Shown here: in pieces, positions 22,103 to 29,720 of the stretch
How positions within the stretch are numbered: the stretch's first letter is position 1
Layout of the letters: the number at the start of each line of letters is the position of its first letter
DNA from: an uncultured Oscillospiraceae bacterium
Lineage (GTDB): Bacteria; Bacillota; Clostridia; Oscillospirales; Oscillospiraceae
Length of the DNA: 42,981 nt
NCBI GenBank assembly: GCA_910588135.1
Contig: CAJUOT010000020.1
Coordinates: forward strand, 1 to 42,981
Reading direction: 5' to 3'
Program-made: the position numbers and the translations under genes
Notes under the pieces: model-generated
What the model saw: the letters and a program-made list of their open reading frames with translations, nothing else
Database searches by the model: none
Told to the model about the DNA's origin: nothing

Positions 22103-23163
22103 GCCCCCTCCCCGCCTCTGGCAATGCTCAGCTCCCCCAGCACCGGCAGCGTCACGCAGTCCAGGGCGAGATCTGCCTCCGGTTTCTCCAGGCGGCAGTT
22201 CGCCACCCCCTCCACACCGTAAATGAGGGAGATGAGCTGGGCCCGCGGCAGGTCCTTCCCCAGCCGCTCGCCGTCGAACCACTCCTCCAGCCGCCGCCGC
22301 ACCGCCGCGGCCACCGCCTCAAACTCCCTGCCCTCCCCGGCCCACAGCGTCACCGACACGTCCACCCTCTCCGCCGCAGGGGGCACGACCTTGACATCGC
22401 ACGCAATCTCCCTCATCTGCTCGAAGCGGGCCTGGAGGGCGTCCAGCAGCTCCTGGCTGGGCACGCCCCTCCGGGCGGCGGGCACGATATCCACGGTGCC
22501 CACCCCCCGGCTGCGGGGCAGCACCGTCACCGCCGCCACCTCGTCAAAAGACATGGCCGTCTGGCGGTAAAACGCGTTGTTGGCGCCGTTGGCCAGGCGG
22601 CGGAAGGTGTCCAGCACCCGCTCCCGCAGTTCCCGGTCCCCCTCCCGGTCCCGCCCGCCGGACAGGGCGGAGGGGTTGGCGCAGGCCGCGATGCCCGCGG
22701 GAGGCAGCGCCATATACACAATGGCGCCCCGGTCCGCGTTGCCCGCCGCCCCCGCCTCCGCCGCCGTCACCGGCACCTCGCCGTACAGTTCCCCCGCCGG
22801 CACCCTTCCGGCCCGGTCGGTGGTGAAGCGCACGCCCTCCGCGGTCATGCACACCGTCCCCGCCGGAATCTCCACGTCGCCCTCCCGGGCCTGATCCACA
22901 TAAAACCGCACCGTCCCCGCCGCCCGGAGCGCCTCCCGGCGGGCCACGCCCCGGAGCTGGGCGTGTTTGTCCAGGTCCTCCCCCTCCGCTGTCTGGGGGA
23001 AGCACTGCCGCCGGGTCCACTCCGCCTGAACGTACAGGCTGTATATCTGGGCCGCCACCGCGTAAAACCGCACCGCCAGCTCGCTGCTGGCCCCGGCCGC
23101 CTGTCCGGTCTTTTCCTGGAACTGCGCGGCCAGCCCCTGGTAGATCTCCTCCAATGTAATCAA
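22099..23163 (-). CDS. baseplate protein J-like (XkdT)
   Basis: A 354-residue wedge protein of the contractile-tail baseplate. Features: an N-terminal helix MITLEEIYQGLAAQF, PQTAEGEDLDKHAQLRGVAR near 53-72 and the gpJ core pattern GTVRFYVDQ...DVEIPAGTVC. A C-terminal domain includes DLPRAQLISLIYGVEGV. It uses a TTG start (23161-23163), spaced 7 nt from GGAGGAG, which encodes the last residues of the preceding gene. The length matches XkdT/YqbT (about 350 residues). Intact. Confidence 0.9.
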   Translation of the reverse strand: MITLEEIYQGLAAQFQEKTGQAAGASSELAVRFYAVAAQIYSLYVQAEWTRRQCFPQTAEGEDLDKHAQLRGVARREALRAAGTVRFYVDQAREGDVEIPAGTVCMTAEGVRFTTDRAGRVPAGELYGEVPVTAAEAGAAGNADRGAIVYMALPPAGIAACANPSALSGGRDREGDRELRERVLDTFRRLANGANNAFYRQTAMSFDEVAAVTVLPRSRGVGTVDIVPAARRGVPSQELLDALQARFEQMREIACDVKVVPPAAERVDVSVTLWAGEGREFEAVAAAVRRRLEEWFDGERLGKDLPRAQLISLIYGVEGVANCRLEKPEADLALDCVTLPVLGELSIARGGEGA

Positions 23164-23167
23164 TGTC

Positions 23168-23518
23168 TCACTCCTCCAGCTGCGCCGTCACCCGCAGCCC
23201 TTCGCCTCTCCACAGCAGCTCCACCGCCACGCACAGCGCGTCCCCCTCCTGGGTCACCTTCGCCCCGGTCACCGCCACCCCGGGCAGGCCGGCCAGCGCC
23301 TCCACGGCGAACTGCCGGGCCAGGCTGTCCCAGCCGGAGGGCTTCTCCCGGCGCAGCTGGTGCATCCGGCTGCCCAGCTCCGGCAGGAAGGGGAAGCTCC
23401 CCCGCCGGGCGGTGAGCCGGAACAGCACCTCGCCCATCAGCGCTTCGCCGTCCGCGGCCACCGCCGCCGCGCCGTTTTCGCCGGCGGCGTAGTCCCTGTC
23501 CTTCAGCAGCAGGCTCAT
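23168..23518 (-). CDS. baseplate gpW/gp25-like protein (XkdS, DUF2634-like)
   Basis: A 116-residue protein of the inner baseplate wedge. It carries the typical order: an N-terminal strand LKDRDYA, then GEALMGEVLFRLTARRGSFPFLPELGS, ending in ALCVAVELLWRGEGLRV. T4 gp25 and P2 gpW proteins of this size nucleate sheath assembly. Its ATG overlaps the stop of the spike-like gene (ATGA). The XkdT-like gene starts 4 nt after it. Confidence 0.82.
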   Translation of the reverse strand: MSLLLKDRDYAAGENGAAAVAADGEALMGEVLFRLTARRGSFPFLPELGSRMHQLRREKPSGWDSLARQFAVEALAGLPGVAVTGAKVTQEGDALCVAVELLWRGEGLRVTAQLEE

Positions 23519-23940
23519 CCGAGTCCTCCCCCCAATATGCCCGCCGCAATCCGCCTGATCAGGTCCTCCAGCAGCTCGCCGTTGACGTAGACCTGCCCCT
23601 CCAGGTCAATCCGCTTCCCGCGCACCGCTGTCCTGCCCCGGCTCCTGACGTCTACCGCCTCCCCGTCCAGGACCAGGGTTTCCGCCCGGATCTCCACCTG
23701 GTCGGGCACATCCCCGTCCTGCTTCGCGCCCACCACGCAGGGGATCTCCCCCCTGCCCTGGATCACCAGCACCCGCTGGCCCACCTTGGGCGTCCAGTGG
23801 TAGCCCGCCGGGGAGTAGATGTGCAGCCCCCGCCGCTCCCGGTCCAGCAGCACCGCCGTCTCCCCGCCGCTCATGGTGACGATGCCGGTCTGCCCCTCGC
23901 CCTGGTCCGCGGGCCGCTTCTGCTGTCCGCTCAGCCACAT
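23515..23940 (-). CDS. baseplate spike/assembly protein V-like (XkdR position)
   Basis: A 141-residue protein. Residues 18-75 look like an OB-fold (GIVTMSGGETAVLLD, WTPKVGQRVLVIQGRGEIPCVVG), followed by a beta-repeat segment (RAETLVLDGEAVDVRSRGRTAVRGKRIDLEG) as in tail spikes. The C-terminus is an amphipathic helix with a glycine end. It holds the position of XkdR/YqbR in PBSX-type clusters. The start follows GGAGG. Assignment to the gpV-like spike is inference from fold pattern and place. Confidence 0.72.
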   Translation of the reverse strand: MWLSGQQKRPADQGEGQTGIVTMSGGETAVLLDRERRGLHIYSPAGYHWTPKVGQRVLVIQGRGEIPCVVGAKQDGDVPDQVEIRAETLVLDGEAVDVRSRGRTAVRGKRIDLEGQVYVNGELLEDLIRRIAAGILGGGLG

Positions 23941-23991
23941 TGTAAAACCTCCTTACGTCCGCAGTCCCTTGCCTCAGAGGGGACGCCTTTC

Positions 23992-24945
23992 TCAGATCAT
24001 CGCGTCCGTCTCCCCCAGCACCAGGGTGGTGGTCAGCCCGTCTCCATCGCAGCGCACCTCGGTCTGGGCCGCCCGGTACTGCCCGTTGGCCCCGAAGCCA
24101 TCCAGCTCCACCGACACCAGCTCCCCCGGCCAGGCCAGAAACGCCCCGGCCGCGGTGAGGCGCATCCGCACCCGCTCCCGGCGGGCGGCCCTGAGCTGGT
24201 AGCCGGCGGTGTACCGCATGGCGGCGGTCCCCATGGTGTTGGGCACGGTGATGATCTTCCGGGCCCGCCCTCCCTGGGCCTGAAAGGCCGGGTCGGACAC
24301 CCACTGGGTTCCCCAGGTGGTCCGCCGCCGCACCGCCACCTGGCTGAGCACTCCGTGGCGTTCCTCCCGGTACTCCCAGCCGGTCACCCCGCCGCCCTCC
24401 CGGACGCACAGCTCCCGCCCGTCCCCCGGCGGGTCCAGCACCAGCCGGCCCATCCGGTCGAACCGGGGCACAATCCCCCCGTAATAGCAGGCGTACCGCC
24501 GCACCACGCTCCACTCGCTCTCCCCGCTGGACACCGTGAAGCCGCTGACGGCGGGCAGCTCCCCGCCCCCCACCGCCTCCACTCCATAGGGCGCCACATG
24601 GTCCGCCACAATGTCCGCCCGGGTGCACCGCTGGTACTCGGCGGGCATGGCCTCGTTGTCCAGCAGCAGCGCCGCCATCCCCCGGCCGGACAGCTCCAGG
24701 CACAGCCCGTCCTTTCCGCAGATCACGGCGAACTCGTCCACCACCCCGGTGAACACCCGGTTCCCCTCCCACTCCGCGTAAAACCGGCAGGCGGCGGACA
24801 GCAGTCGCTCCTGGCCCCTCTCCCACAGGCAGCGCAGGAAAAAGCTGTCGCAGGGGGTGTCGGTGCCGTAGCAGAACTTCCAGCCCACCGCGGCGGGCAG
24901 CGTCAGCTCCCCGCCGTCCCCCAGCCCGACCCAGCAGTGGATCAT
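23992..24945 (-). CDS. tail hub protein XkdQ-like (gpD/late control type)
   Basis: A 317-residue baseplate hub protein. It begins MIHCWVGLGDGGELTLPAAV and carries the hub pattern RVFTGVVDEFAVICGKDGLCLELSGRGMAALLLDNEA near residues 65-105. The section around RADIVADHVAPYGVEA resembles the LysM-associated XkdQ/YqbQ family. It lies directly after the LysM gene and overlaps its stop as ATGA. No lysozyme-like domain is visible, so wall-cutting activity is not predicted from this gene. Confidence 0.8.
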   Translation of the reverse strand: MIHCWVGLGDGGELTLPAAVGWKFCYGTDTPCDSFFLRCLWERGQERLLSAACRFYAEWEGNRVFTGVVDEFAVICGKDGLCLELSGRGMAALLLDNEAMPAEYQRCTRADIVADHVAPYGVEAVGGGELPAVSGFTVSSGESEWSVVRRYACYYGGIVPRFDRMGRLVLDPPGDGRELCVREGGGVTGWEYREERHGVLSQVAVRRRTTWGTQWVSDPAFQAQGGRARKIITVPNTMGTAAMRYTAGYQLRAARRERVRMRLTAAGAFLAWPGELVSVELDGFGANGQYRAAQTEVRCDGDGLTTTLVLGETDAMI

Positions 24946-25514
24946 TTCACCCTCACCTTCTGTCCCGGATAGATCAGATTTGGATTCCGTATGCCCGGGT
25001 TGAGCTGGATGATCCGATCCAGCTCCGTCCCGTACCGCCGGGACAGCGCCCAAAGGGTGTCGCCCCGCGCCACGGTATGCCACCGGGCCGTCCGGCTGTC
25101 CTCCTCCCCGTCCCCGCCGGAGGCCGGGACGCTCCGGACGGCCAGCTTCCCGTCCCCCGCCCCCTCCACAACCTCCCAGAACTCGAAGGAATAGGCCGCG
25201 TAGTCCCGCCGGGGCCTCTGCCGCAGCTCCAGGGCGGCAAACCACGCCGTGGTGGTCATCCAAACCGGGTGGACCAGCACCCCCGGCGTCTCCTCATAAA
25301 ACACGCTGGCCAGCTTCTTGAAGGTGTCGTAGGCCCCCTGGCCCACAAACTCCCCCTCCCCTCTCAGCACCCGGCGCGTCTGCCCCAGGCTCTGGATCAC
25401 GTGCCGCCCAAAGGGGATTTTGTGGGCGGCCAGCTTCCGCTCAAAGGCGATGGAATACACCCTGGGGTTGTGGGGCCACACAAAGTTTTTGAACCGCATG
25501 GGGGAAAGGATCAT
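24942..25514 (-). CDS. LysM tail protein XkdP-like
   Basis: A 190-residue protein. The N-terminal 120 residues (PMRFKNFVWPHNPRVYSI onward) match the XkdP/gp53-like tail domain. The C-terminus is one LysM repeat (WHTVARGDTLWALSRRYGT, then DRIIQLNPGIRNPNLIYPGQKVRV). It is thought to bind peptidoglycan or to cap the tail tip between tape measure and hub. The start follows GGAGGCGG. In relatives, the gene immediately before this one is the tape measure; here it is only a 182-residue frame. Confidence 0.87.
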   Translation of the reverse strand: MILSPMRFKNFVWPHNPRVYSIAFERKLAAHKIPFGRHVIQSLGQTRRVLRGEGEFVGQGAYDTFKKLASVFYEETPGVLVHPVWMTTTAWFAALELRQRPRRDYAAYSFEFWEVVEGAGDGKLAVRSVPASGGDGEEDSRTARWHTVARGDTLWALSRRYGTELDRIIQLNPGIRNPNLIYPGQKVRVK

Positions 25515-25526
25515 GTCTCCGCCTCC

Positions 25527-26075
25527 TCAAAAAATGCTCATGCCCCCGTCGTACCTCCTGCTGTCCCGCCTCACCGCCCGGTCCAGCTCGTCCACGGTGA
25601 GCGAAGCGGCGCGCCCCGGCTCCTCCGCCCGGGCGGCCCGCCCCGCCTGCGTTCCGGCCGGAGCCTGGGGCACGGAACGGGCGGCCTGGGCCGTCCGGCG
25701 GTACAGGGTTTCCAGCCCTGCCTCCGCTCTCACCGCGGGGGCTGTCCCGGCTTCCGCCGCCCGGCTCCCCGGCGTTTCCGGCGGATCTCCGCGCCCCTGC
25801 GCGGCCCAGGGTGTTCCCCGCCCGAACGGCGCGCCCCCCGCGGGCCCGTCCCCCCGCCGCAGGGGGGACGGCAGGGCGCCGCCGTGAAGGGCCTTCCCCA
25901 GCCCCCTGTCCTCCGCCGGGGCCGGCCCCGCGCCCTCCTCCGCCCTCTCCGGGGCGTCCGCCCGCTCTCCGGCCCCAGCTTCCGGGGCGGGCGCGGGGGC
26001 GGGGGCCGCTGTCCCCTCCAGCCCCAGCGCGTCCTCCTGCCCGTCCCCGCTCTCGTCCTCCAGCAGCTTCAGCAC
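25527..26075 (-). CDS. Pro/Ala-rich protein at the tape-measure position
   Basis: A 182-residue frame, with GTG as the first usable start. The middle is low in complexity (APAPAPAPEAG, EERAEEGAGPAPAED-like runs) and probably disordered. The last 30 residues are more ordered, LTVDELDRAVRRDSRRYDGG. There are no long coiled coils and no hydrophobic segments as in tape measures. The frame starts 13 nt after the stop of the zinc-ribbon gene and overlaps a G-rich tract there, so it could be translated by reinitiation or by slippage from that gene. The function is unknown; it stands exactly where XkdO (more than 1000 residues in PBSX) belongs. Confidence 0.6.
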   Translation of the reverse strand: MLKLLEDESGDGQEDALGLEGTAAPAPAPAPEAGAGERADAPERAEEGAGPAPAEDRGLGKALHGGALPSPLRRGDGPAGGAPFGRGTPWAAQGRGDPPETPGSRAAEAGTAPAVRAEAGLETLYRRTAQAARSVPQAPAGTQAGRAARAEEPGRAASLTVDELDRAVRRDSRRYDGGMSIF

Positions 26076-26088
26076 CTCTTCCAGCCAG

Positions 26089-26295
26089 TCAACCGCCGCC
26101 CCCGCCCCCCTTCAGCTCCTGATACCGCGCCCAGTCAAACCCGCCGCCGGTCTCCCAGCTTCCCCTGGGCGCGCCGCACACGGGGCAGGGCTCCTCCTCC
26201 GCCCGCGCCCGGCACTCCGGGCACAGCCGCGCCAGCTCCTCCTCCTGGTCCAGCGCCAGGTTGAGGGCGCACCACAGGTAGTCCCGGTCCGTCAT
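26089..26295 (-). CDS. small zinc-ribbon protein of the tail cluster
   Basis: A 68-residue protein that starts at the ATG overlapping the chaperone stop (ATGA). It shows two zinc-knuckle pairs, CPECRA and CPVCGAPRG, after an N-terminal helix TDRDYLWCALNLALDQEEELA. It ends LKGGGGGG immediately before TGA, encoded by a G-rich tract. In position it matches the second product of tail assembly chaperone pairs, which in other phages arises by frameshift. Its metal binding is clear from the cysteines, but its role is unknown. Confidence 0.68.
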   Translation of the reverse strand: MTDRDYLWCALNLALDQEEELARLCPECRARAEEEPCPVCGAPRGSWETGGGFDWARYQELKGGGGGG

Positions 26296-26711
26296 TTTTT
26301 TCGCCCGCTCCTCCGTGGGCAGAGCGCCAAACAGGCGGAGCACGCGCCATTGAAGGCGCTCATAACGCGCGTGCTCCAGGCTTTTTTTCGCCGGGACAGC
26401 GCCTCCTCCCCGTCCAGGGGCGAGGGGTTGCGCTCCCGGTTGAAGGCCGCCCAGCTCTCGGCCAGCCGCGCGATGTCCTCCGCCCGCAGGCTGTCCAGCA
26501 CCGCCGCGCCGTCCTCATACACCGGCCTGCCCCTCCGCTCCAGCGCCCGGGCCACCAGGCAGGCGTTGCGGCACAGCGCCCGCTCCCTCCCGTCCCGGGC
26601 CAGCCCGTCGCCCTCCCGGCGGGCCTCCAGCACCTCCCGGGCGGACAGCAGCCGCAGCTCGCCCCGCGCGGTTTTCATCCGGTCCGCCCCGGTCCAAAAC
26701 CCGCTGTCCAT
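26292..26711 (-). CDS. tail assembly chaperone XkdN-like
   Basis: A 139-residue protein encoded directly after the tail tube; the ATG follows the tube's TAA with no gap. Sections such as LRLLSAREVLEARREGDGL and ALCRNACLVARALERRG follow the XkdN/YqbN pattern of short, helical proteins that shield the tape measure during assembly. The basic C-terminus (CPRRSGRKK) is unusual and is encoded over the start of the next gene. The function is assigned from position and length. Confidence 0.7.
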   Translation of the reverse strand: MDSGFWTGADRMKTARGELRLLSAREVLEARREGDGLARDGRERALCRNACLVARALERRGRPVYEDGAAVLDSLRAEDIARLAESWAAFNRERNPSPLDGEEALSRRKKAWSTRVMSAFNGACSACLALCPRRSGRKK

Positions 26712-27125
26712 TTACGCCGCCGTCTCCATCCGGTTCTTGGCCACCAGGGTGAGCCGTTCCGCCACCATCTGGCCCAGCTTGGCCTCCTCCTGGATCTCGC
26801 TCCACTGGCAGTCGGAGTAGATCACCTTCCGGTCCGGCTTGCAGATGACCAGCGAGAAATCTTTCAGTCCGTAGAAATCCAGTCCGTCGGCGATGGCCTG
26901 GTCGGTGGCGTACAGCCGGGTGAGCTGGATGACATAGCTCTGCGGCCCCTGGACGGTGGCCACCGGCTCCTCCTCCCCGAAGGCCTCCACGGAGTAGGAG
27001 GTGCGGGTGGCCTTGCAGCTGTAGCCCTGCACCACCGCCACCTTCCGCCCGTCCAGCTCCAGCCAGATGTCGGAGCTGGTGGGAAACCCCGCGGCGCTCA
27101 GTCCCGCGTTGATGCTCATGCTCAT
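26712..27125 (-). CDS. phage tail tube protein XkdM-like
   Basis: A 137-residue tube protein. The beta-rich pattern DIWLELDGRKVAVVQGYSCK, VATVQGPQSYVIQLTRLYATD and FSLVICKPDRKVIYSDCQW is that of XkdM/YqbM (DUF2001). It forms the inner tube of the contractile tail. The start follows AAGGAGG. Unlike in PBSX, where sheath and tube genes adjoin, 370 nt of tandem repeat separate it from the sheath gene. Confidence 0.88.
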   Translation of the reverse strand: MSMSINAGLSAAGFPTSSDIWLELDGRKVAVVQGYSCKATRTSYSVEAFGEEEPVATVQGPQSYVIQLTRLYATDQAIADGLDFYGLKDFSLVICKPDRKVIYSDCQWSEIQEEAKLGQMVAERLTLVAKNRMETAA

Positions 27126-27142
27126 TCAATGTCCTCCTTCAT

Positions 27143-27504
27143 ATTCACGCCTCGCCTGCTCACGACGGCTCGGACGCTGTCCCATTCACGCTGCGAAGCG
27201 GACAGGGCGCTCGGTCGCTTTCGCTTCGTCTCGGGCAAAACCCGCCTGCCGCTTCGCGGCGGCTGGGCTTTTGCCCTCGCTCCGCTCCAAGCTCCCTCAC
27301 TGTCCCCTTCTCCGCGCTATACCATTCACGCCTCGCCTGCTCACGACGGCTCGGACGCTGTCCCATTCACGCTGCGAAGCGGACAGGGCGCTCGGTCGCT
27401 TTCGCTTCGTCTCGGGCAAAACCCGCCTGCCGCTTCGCGGCGGCTGGGCTTTTGCCCTCGCTCCGCTCCAAGCTCCCTCACTGTCCCCTTCTCCGCGCTA
27501 TACC
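27143..27504 (-). repeat. perfect 181-bp tandem duplication between sheath and tube genes
   Basis: Two units, 27143-27323 and 27324-27504, are identical at every base I compared. Each begins ATTCACGCCTCGCC and ends CTCCGCGCTATACC. Each holds short palindromes such as CCGCTTCGCGGCGG and CGGTCGCTTTCGCTTCG. The second unit reaches into the last codons of the sheath gene. The unit is related to the repeat downstream of mreB. No gene is seen in the 370-nt gap. Confidence 0.92.
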
Positions 27505-28532
27505 GTAATATGCGCGGACAGCCAGATCTGGTTGAGCCCGTGGGCCACAGTGAAGGCGAATTCCACCAGGCACACCGTGGGGTCGCTGTCCAGGGCGGAC
27601 ACCGTCACGTCCTCATAGCCGTCGATGATCTCCCGGGCCACCCGTTTTTCCAGCTCCAGCACCGTCTGGGAGCGGATGGCCCCCCGGCTCTGGGCCGTGT
27701 TCTTGGCCCGGCTGAATTTGGCGCGCAGGGCGCTGCGGACGCCGGGAATCACCTCGTCCACCACCCGGATGGTGGTCAGCTCCCGCCAGGTCGTGTCGGG
27801 CGCGCCCCCGGTCTCCGTCCGGGTCGTCACGCCCCGCACCACATAGCACGCCCCGGCCAGCGTCTCCAGCGGGGTGACGCCCCCCTGCACCAGCAGGTCG
27901 ATGTCCCCGTCGCCGTAGCTGTCCTCCAGCCCGGTCAGGCCGTAGAGCTGCGCGCCGCCCAGGGGCAGGGCCGGGTCGGTGTTTCCCGCGATGGCCCCCG
28001 CCACGGCGGCGGCGCACAGCGCCCCTCCGGAGCCGTCCCCGGCCCCGGGGGCCGCCAGCACCACCCGCTCGCAGTTGAGCTGGCCCGCCCGCTGAACGAG
28101 CTGCGCCACGCTCTCCCCGGCCCCGCCGCCCACCACGGCGATCCGCTCCCGCCGCGCCGCGGAGCACTCCTGCACCATGGCCTTCAGCGCCTGCTGCACC
28201 GCCAGCTCGGCGCTGTCGCACACCACAATGCCCACGTCCTCCATCGCCGCCACGGCGGCAAAGGCGGCGGCATAGTCTGTCCCGGCCGGCACGCCGTACA
28301 CCACCCCCGCCCCGTTGCGGATGGCCAGCTGGGCCATCCGGCTCAGGGCGCAGTCGCCCACGTCCGCCGCCGCGCGGCTGTAGCTGGTCCACTGGTAGCT
28401 CTGCGCGCCGTCCGCGCCGCTGTAGGCGGCCACCACCGCCACGCTTGCGCCCCCCCGGGCGGCGGCGGTGAGGCTGGACGCCTCGTAGGAGGAATACACC
28501 CCCGGTCTCTCATGCCTGGTCACCGCGCTCAT
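27498..28532 (-). CDS. phage tail sheath protein XkdK-like
   Basis: A 344-residue contractile sheath subunit. It starts MSAVTRHERPGVYSSYEASS, the conserved RPGVY opening of sheath proteins. The C-terminus carries EIIDGYEDVTVSALDSDP and LVEFAFTVAHGLNQIWLSAHITV-type strands (key part FTVAHGLNQIW). It is shorter than XkdK (about 466 residues), so a protruding domain has been lost or was never present. Its ATG overlaps the previous stop (ATGA). The last two codons lie in the tandem repeat. Confidence 0.87.
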   Translation of the reverse strand: MSAVTRHERPGVYSSYEASSLTAAARGGASVAVVAAYSGADGAQSYQWTSYSRAAADVGDCALSRMAQLAIRNGAGVVYGVPAGTDYAAAFAAVAAMEDVGIVVCDSAELAVQQALKAMVQECSAARRERIAVVGGGAGESVAQLVQRAGQLNCERVVLAAPGAGDGSGGALCAAAVAGAIAGNTDPALPLGGAQLYGLTGLEDSYGDGDIDLLVQGGVTPLETLAGACYVVRGVTTRTETGGAPDTTWRELTTIRVVDEVIPGVRSALRAKFSRAKNTAQSRGAIRSQTVLELEKRVAREIIDGYEDVTVSALDSDPTVCLVEFAFTVAHGLNQIWLSAHITV

Positions 28533-29032
28533 CTCATCCTTCCTCTCACCTCAAAGTCCGTGAAGGTCCCTCCGCCCCCGTCCGTCCGGGCCGTCAGCCA
28601 CGCCCCGCACCGGCAGCTCACCGGCAGGCGGTACAGTCCCTCCCGCTCCAAAAACTCCGTCCGGCCTGTCTCCAGCTCCAGCACGGGCAGCCCCGCCGCC
28701 CCCTGGCACACCAGCGTCTCCGCCGCTGTCTCGGCCGCCTGCTGGCAGGCGCGTTCGCCCCCGTCCCGGGGCGCGAAAACGTCGATGGCCAGCGTCAGCT
28801 CCGCCTCCCGGCCATAGAGCTCCCGCTCCCTTCCGGTCTCCGGGTCGGCGCGCACCCCCAGGTAATCCTGGAAGCCCCCGGAGGCGCACACCATCTTGGA
28901 CAGGGACACGGCGGCCACCGCCCCCCTCCAGCGGCCCGCCGGCGCGCCCTCCATGGCGGTGACGGCGTTGAGCCCCGCCTGTCTCAGCTGCTCCGCCACC
29001 GCCGCGCGCAGGGCGTTCAGCGCCCCGCTCAC
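28529..29032 (-). CDS. tail terminator/neck protein (XkdJ/YqbJ position)
   Basis: A 167-residue protein with a GTG start that overlaps the previous stop (GTGA). Its pattern (SGALNALRAAVAEQLRQAG, then KMVCASGGFQDYLGVRAD and LTLAIDVFAP) resembles tail-completion proteins in this place of PBSX/skin clusters. The C-terminal section FTDFEVRGRMR ends on the sheath start. The exact family is not recognised; the role is inferred from order. Confidence 0.62.
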   Translation of the reverse strand: MSGALNALRAAVAEQLRQAGLNAVTAMEGAPAGRWRGAVAAVSLSKMVCASGGFQDYLGVRADPETGRERELYGREAELTLAIDVFAPRDGGERACQQAAETAAETLVCQGAAGLPVLELETGRTEFLEREGLYRLPVSCRCGAWLTARTDGGGGTFTDFEVRGRMR

Positions 29033-29364
29033 GGCGCGTTCTCCCCGCAGGGCCGCAGGGCCAGCCACAGGTGGGTGACCTGCCCGCCCACCCAGATGGG
29101 CCGCACCGTCATCACCTCATACCGCCCGCCGCCCCACTCCAGCCAGCCCCCCGGCCCGATTCTGTCCAGGGGCAGCCCCGGCTCCGCCAGCCCCAGGAAC
29201 CGGTCCTGGGAGAAGGCGCCCAGCGCCCCGGCGGTATACTGCCAGTCCGCCTTGGTCATGGGCTGGACGATGGCCATGCCCCGGCCCGCCTCGGTGCCGT
29301 CCTCTTTCCGGCACACCATCTCCTGTCCGCAGGTCTTGATGACCCATTCAAACGCCTCGATCAA
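29029..29364 (-). CDS. head-closure protein (YqbH/DUF3599-like)
   Basis: A 111-residue protein with a TTG start that overlaps the previous stop as TTGA, after GGGGGTG. It reads IEAFEWVIKTCGQEMVC, then MTKADWQYTAGALGAFSQDRFLGL, GGWLEWGGGRYEVMTVRPIWVGG. Small beta-barrel head-closure proteins of this size follow the connector in PBSX/skin. A longer reading frame upstream is inside the previous gene and is rejected. Confidence 0.62.
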   Translation of the reverse strand: MIEAFEWVIKTCGQEMVCRKEDGTEAGRGMAIVQPMTKADWQYTAGALGAFSQDRFLGLAEPGLPLDRIGPGGWLEWGGGRYEVMTVRPIWVGGQVTHLWLALRPCGENAP

Positions 29365-29708
29365 CCGCTCACCCCCCGAAATGCGAACCCCTCGTCCCGG
29401 AAGTGGGGGGCCATGAGCTCCAGGGCTCGCCGGGCCAGCCCGCCGCCGTCCCAGCCCCCCTCCCGGCGCACGGAGATATCCCCGGCGGACAGGGCTGTGA
29501 CGCCCTCCATCCCCTGTCCCGCCCGCAGCCAGTCCAAAACGGTCCACGCCGCCGCCAGCCGGTAGTCCTCGCCGCACTCCTCCGCCGTCACGCCGTCCTT
29601 CAGCCGCCGGTCCAGCATCCGGCACGCGCCGCCGCACAGCGCGCGCAGCACGTCCTCCTGCCCCGCGCCTCCCAGCGCCCGCACCAGCTCCATCACCTGT
29701 TCCGTCAT
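29361..29708 (-). CDS. head-tail connector protein (YqbG/DUF3199 position)
   Basis: A 115-residue mostly helical protein (MTEQVMELVRALGGAGQEDV, ALCGGACRMLDRRLKDGVTAEEC, AAAWTVLDWLRAG), which fits a gp6/gp15-type connector ring protein below the portal. It lies 12 nt after the XkdF-like gene. Assignment rests on size, helicity and position. Confidence 0.6.
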   Translation of the reverse strand: MTEQVMELVRALGGAGQEDVLRALCGGACRMLDRRLKDGVTAEECGEDYRLAAAWTVLDWLRAGQGMEGVTALSAGDISVRREGGWDGGGLARRALELMAPHFRDEGFAFRGVSG

Positions 29709-29720
29709 GCCCTCAGCCCC

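Noticed and set aside
27143..27504. Tandem repeat as CRISPR array
   Set aside because: Only two identical 181-bp units without unique spacers, and no cas gene is near.
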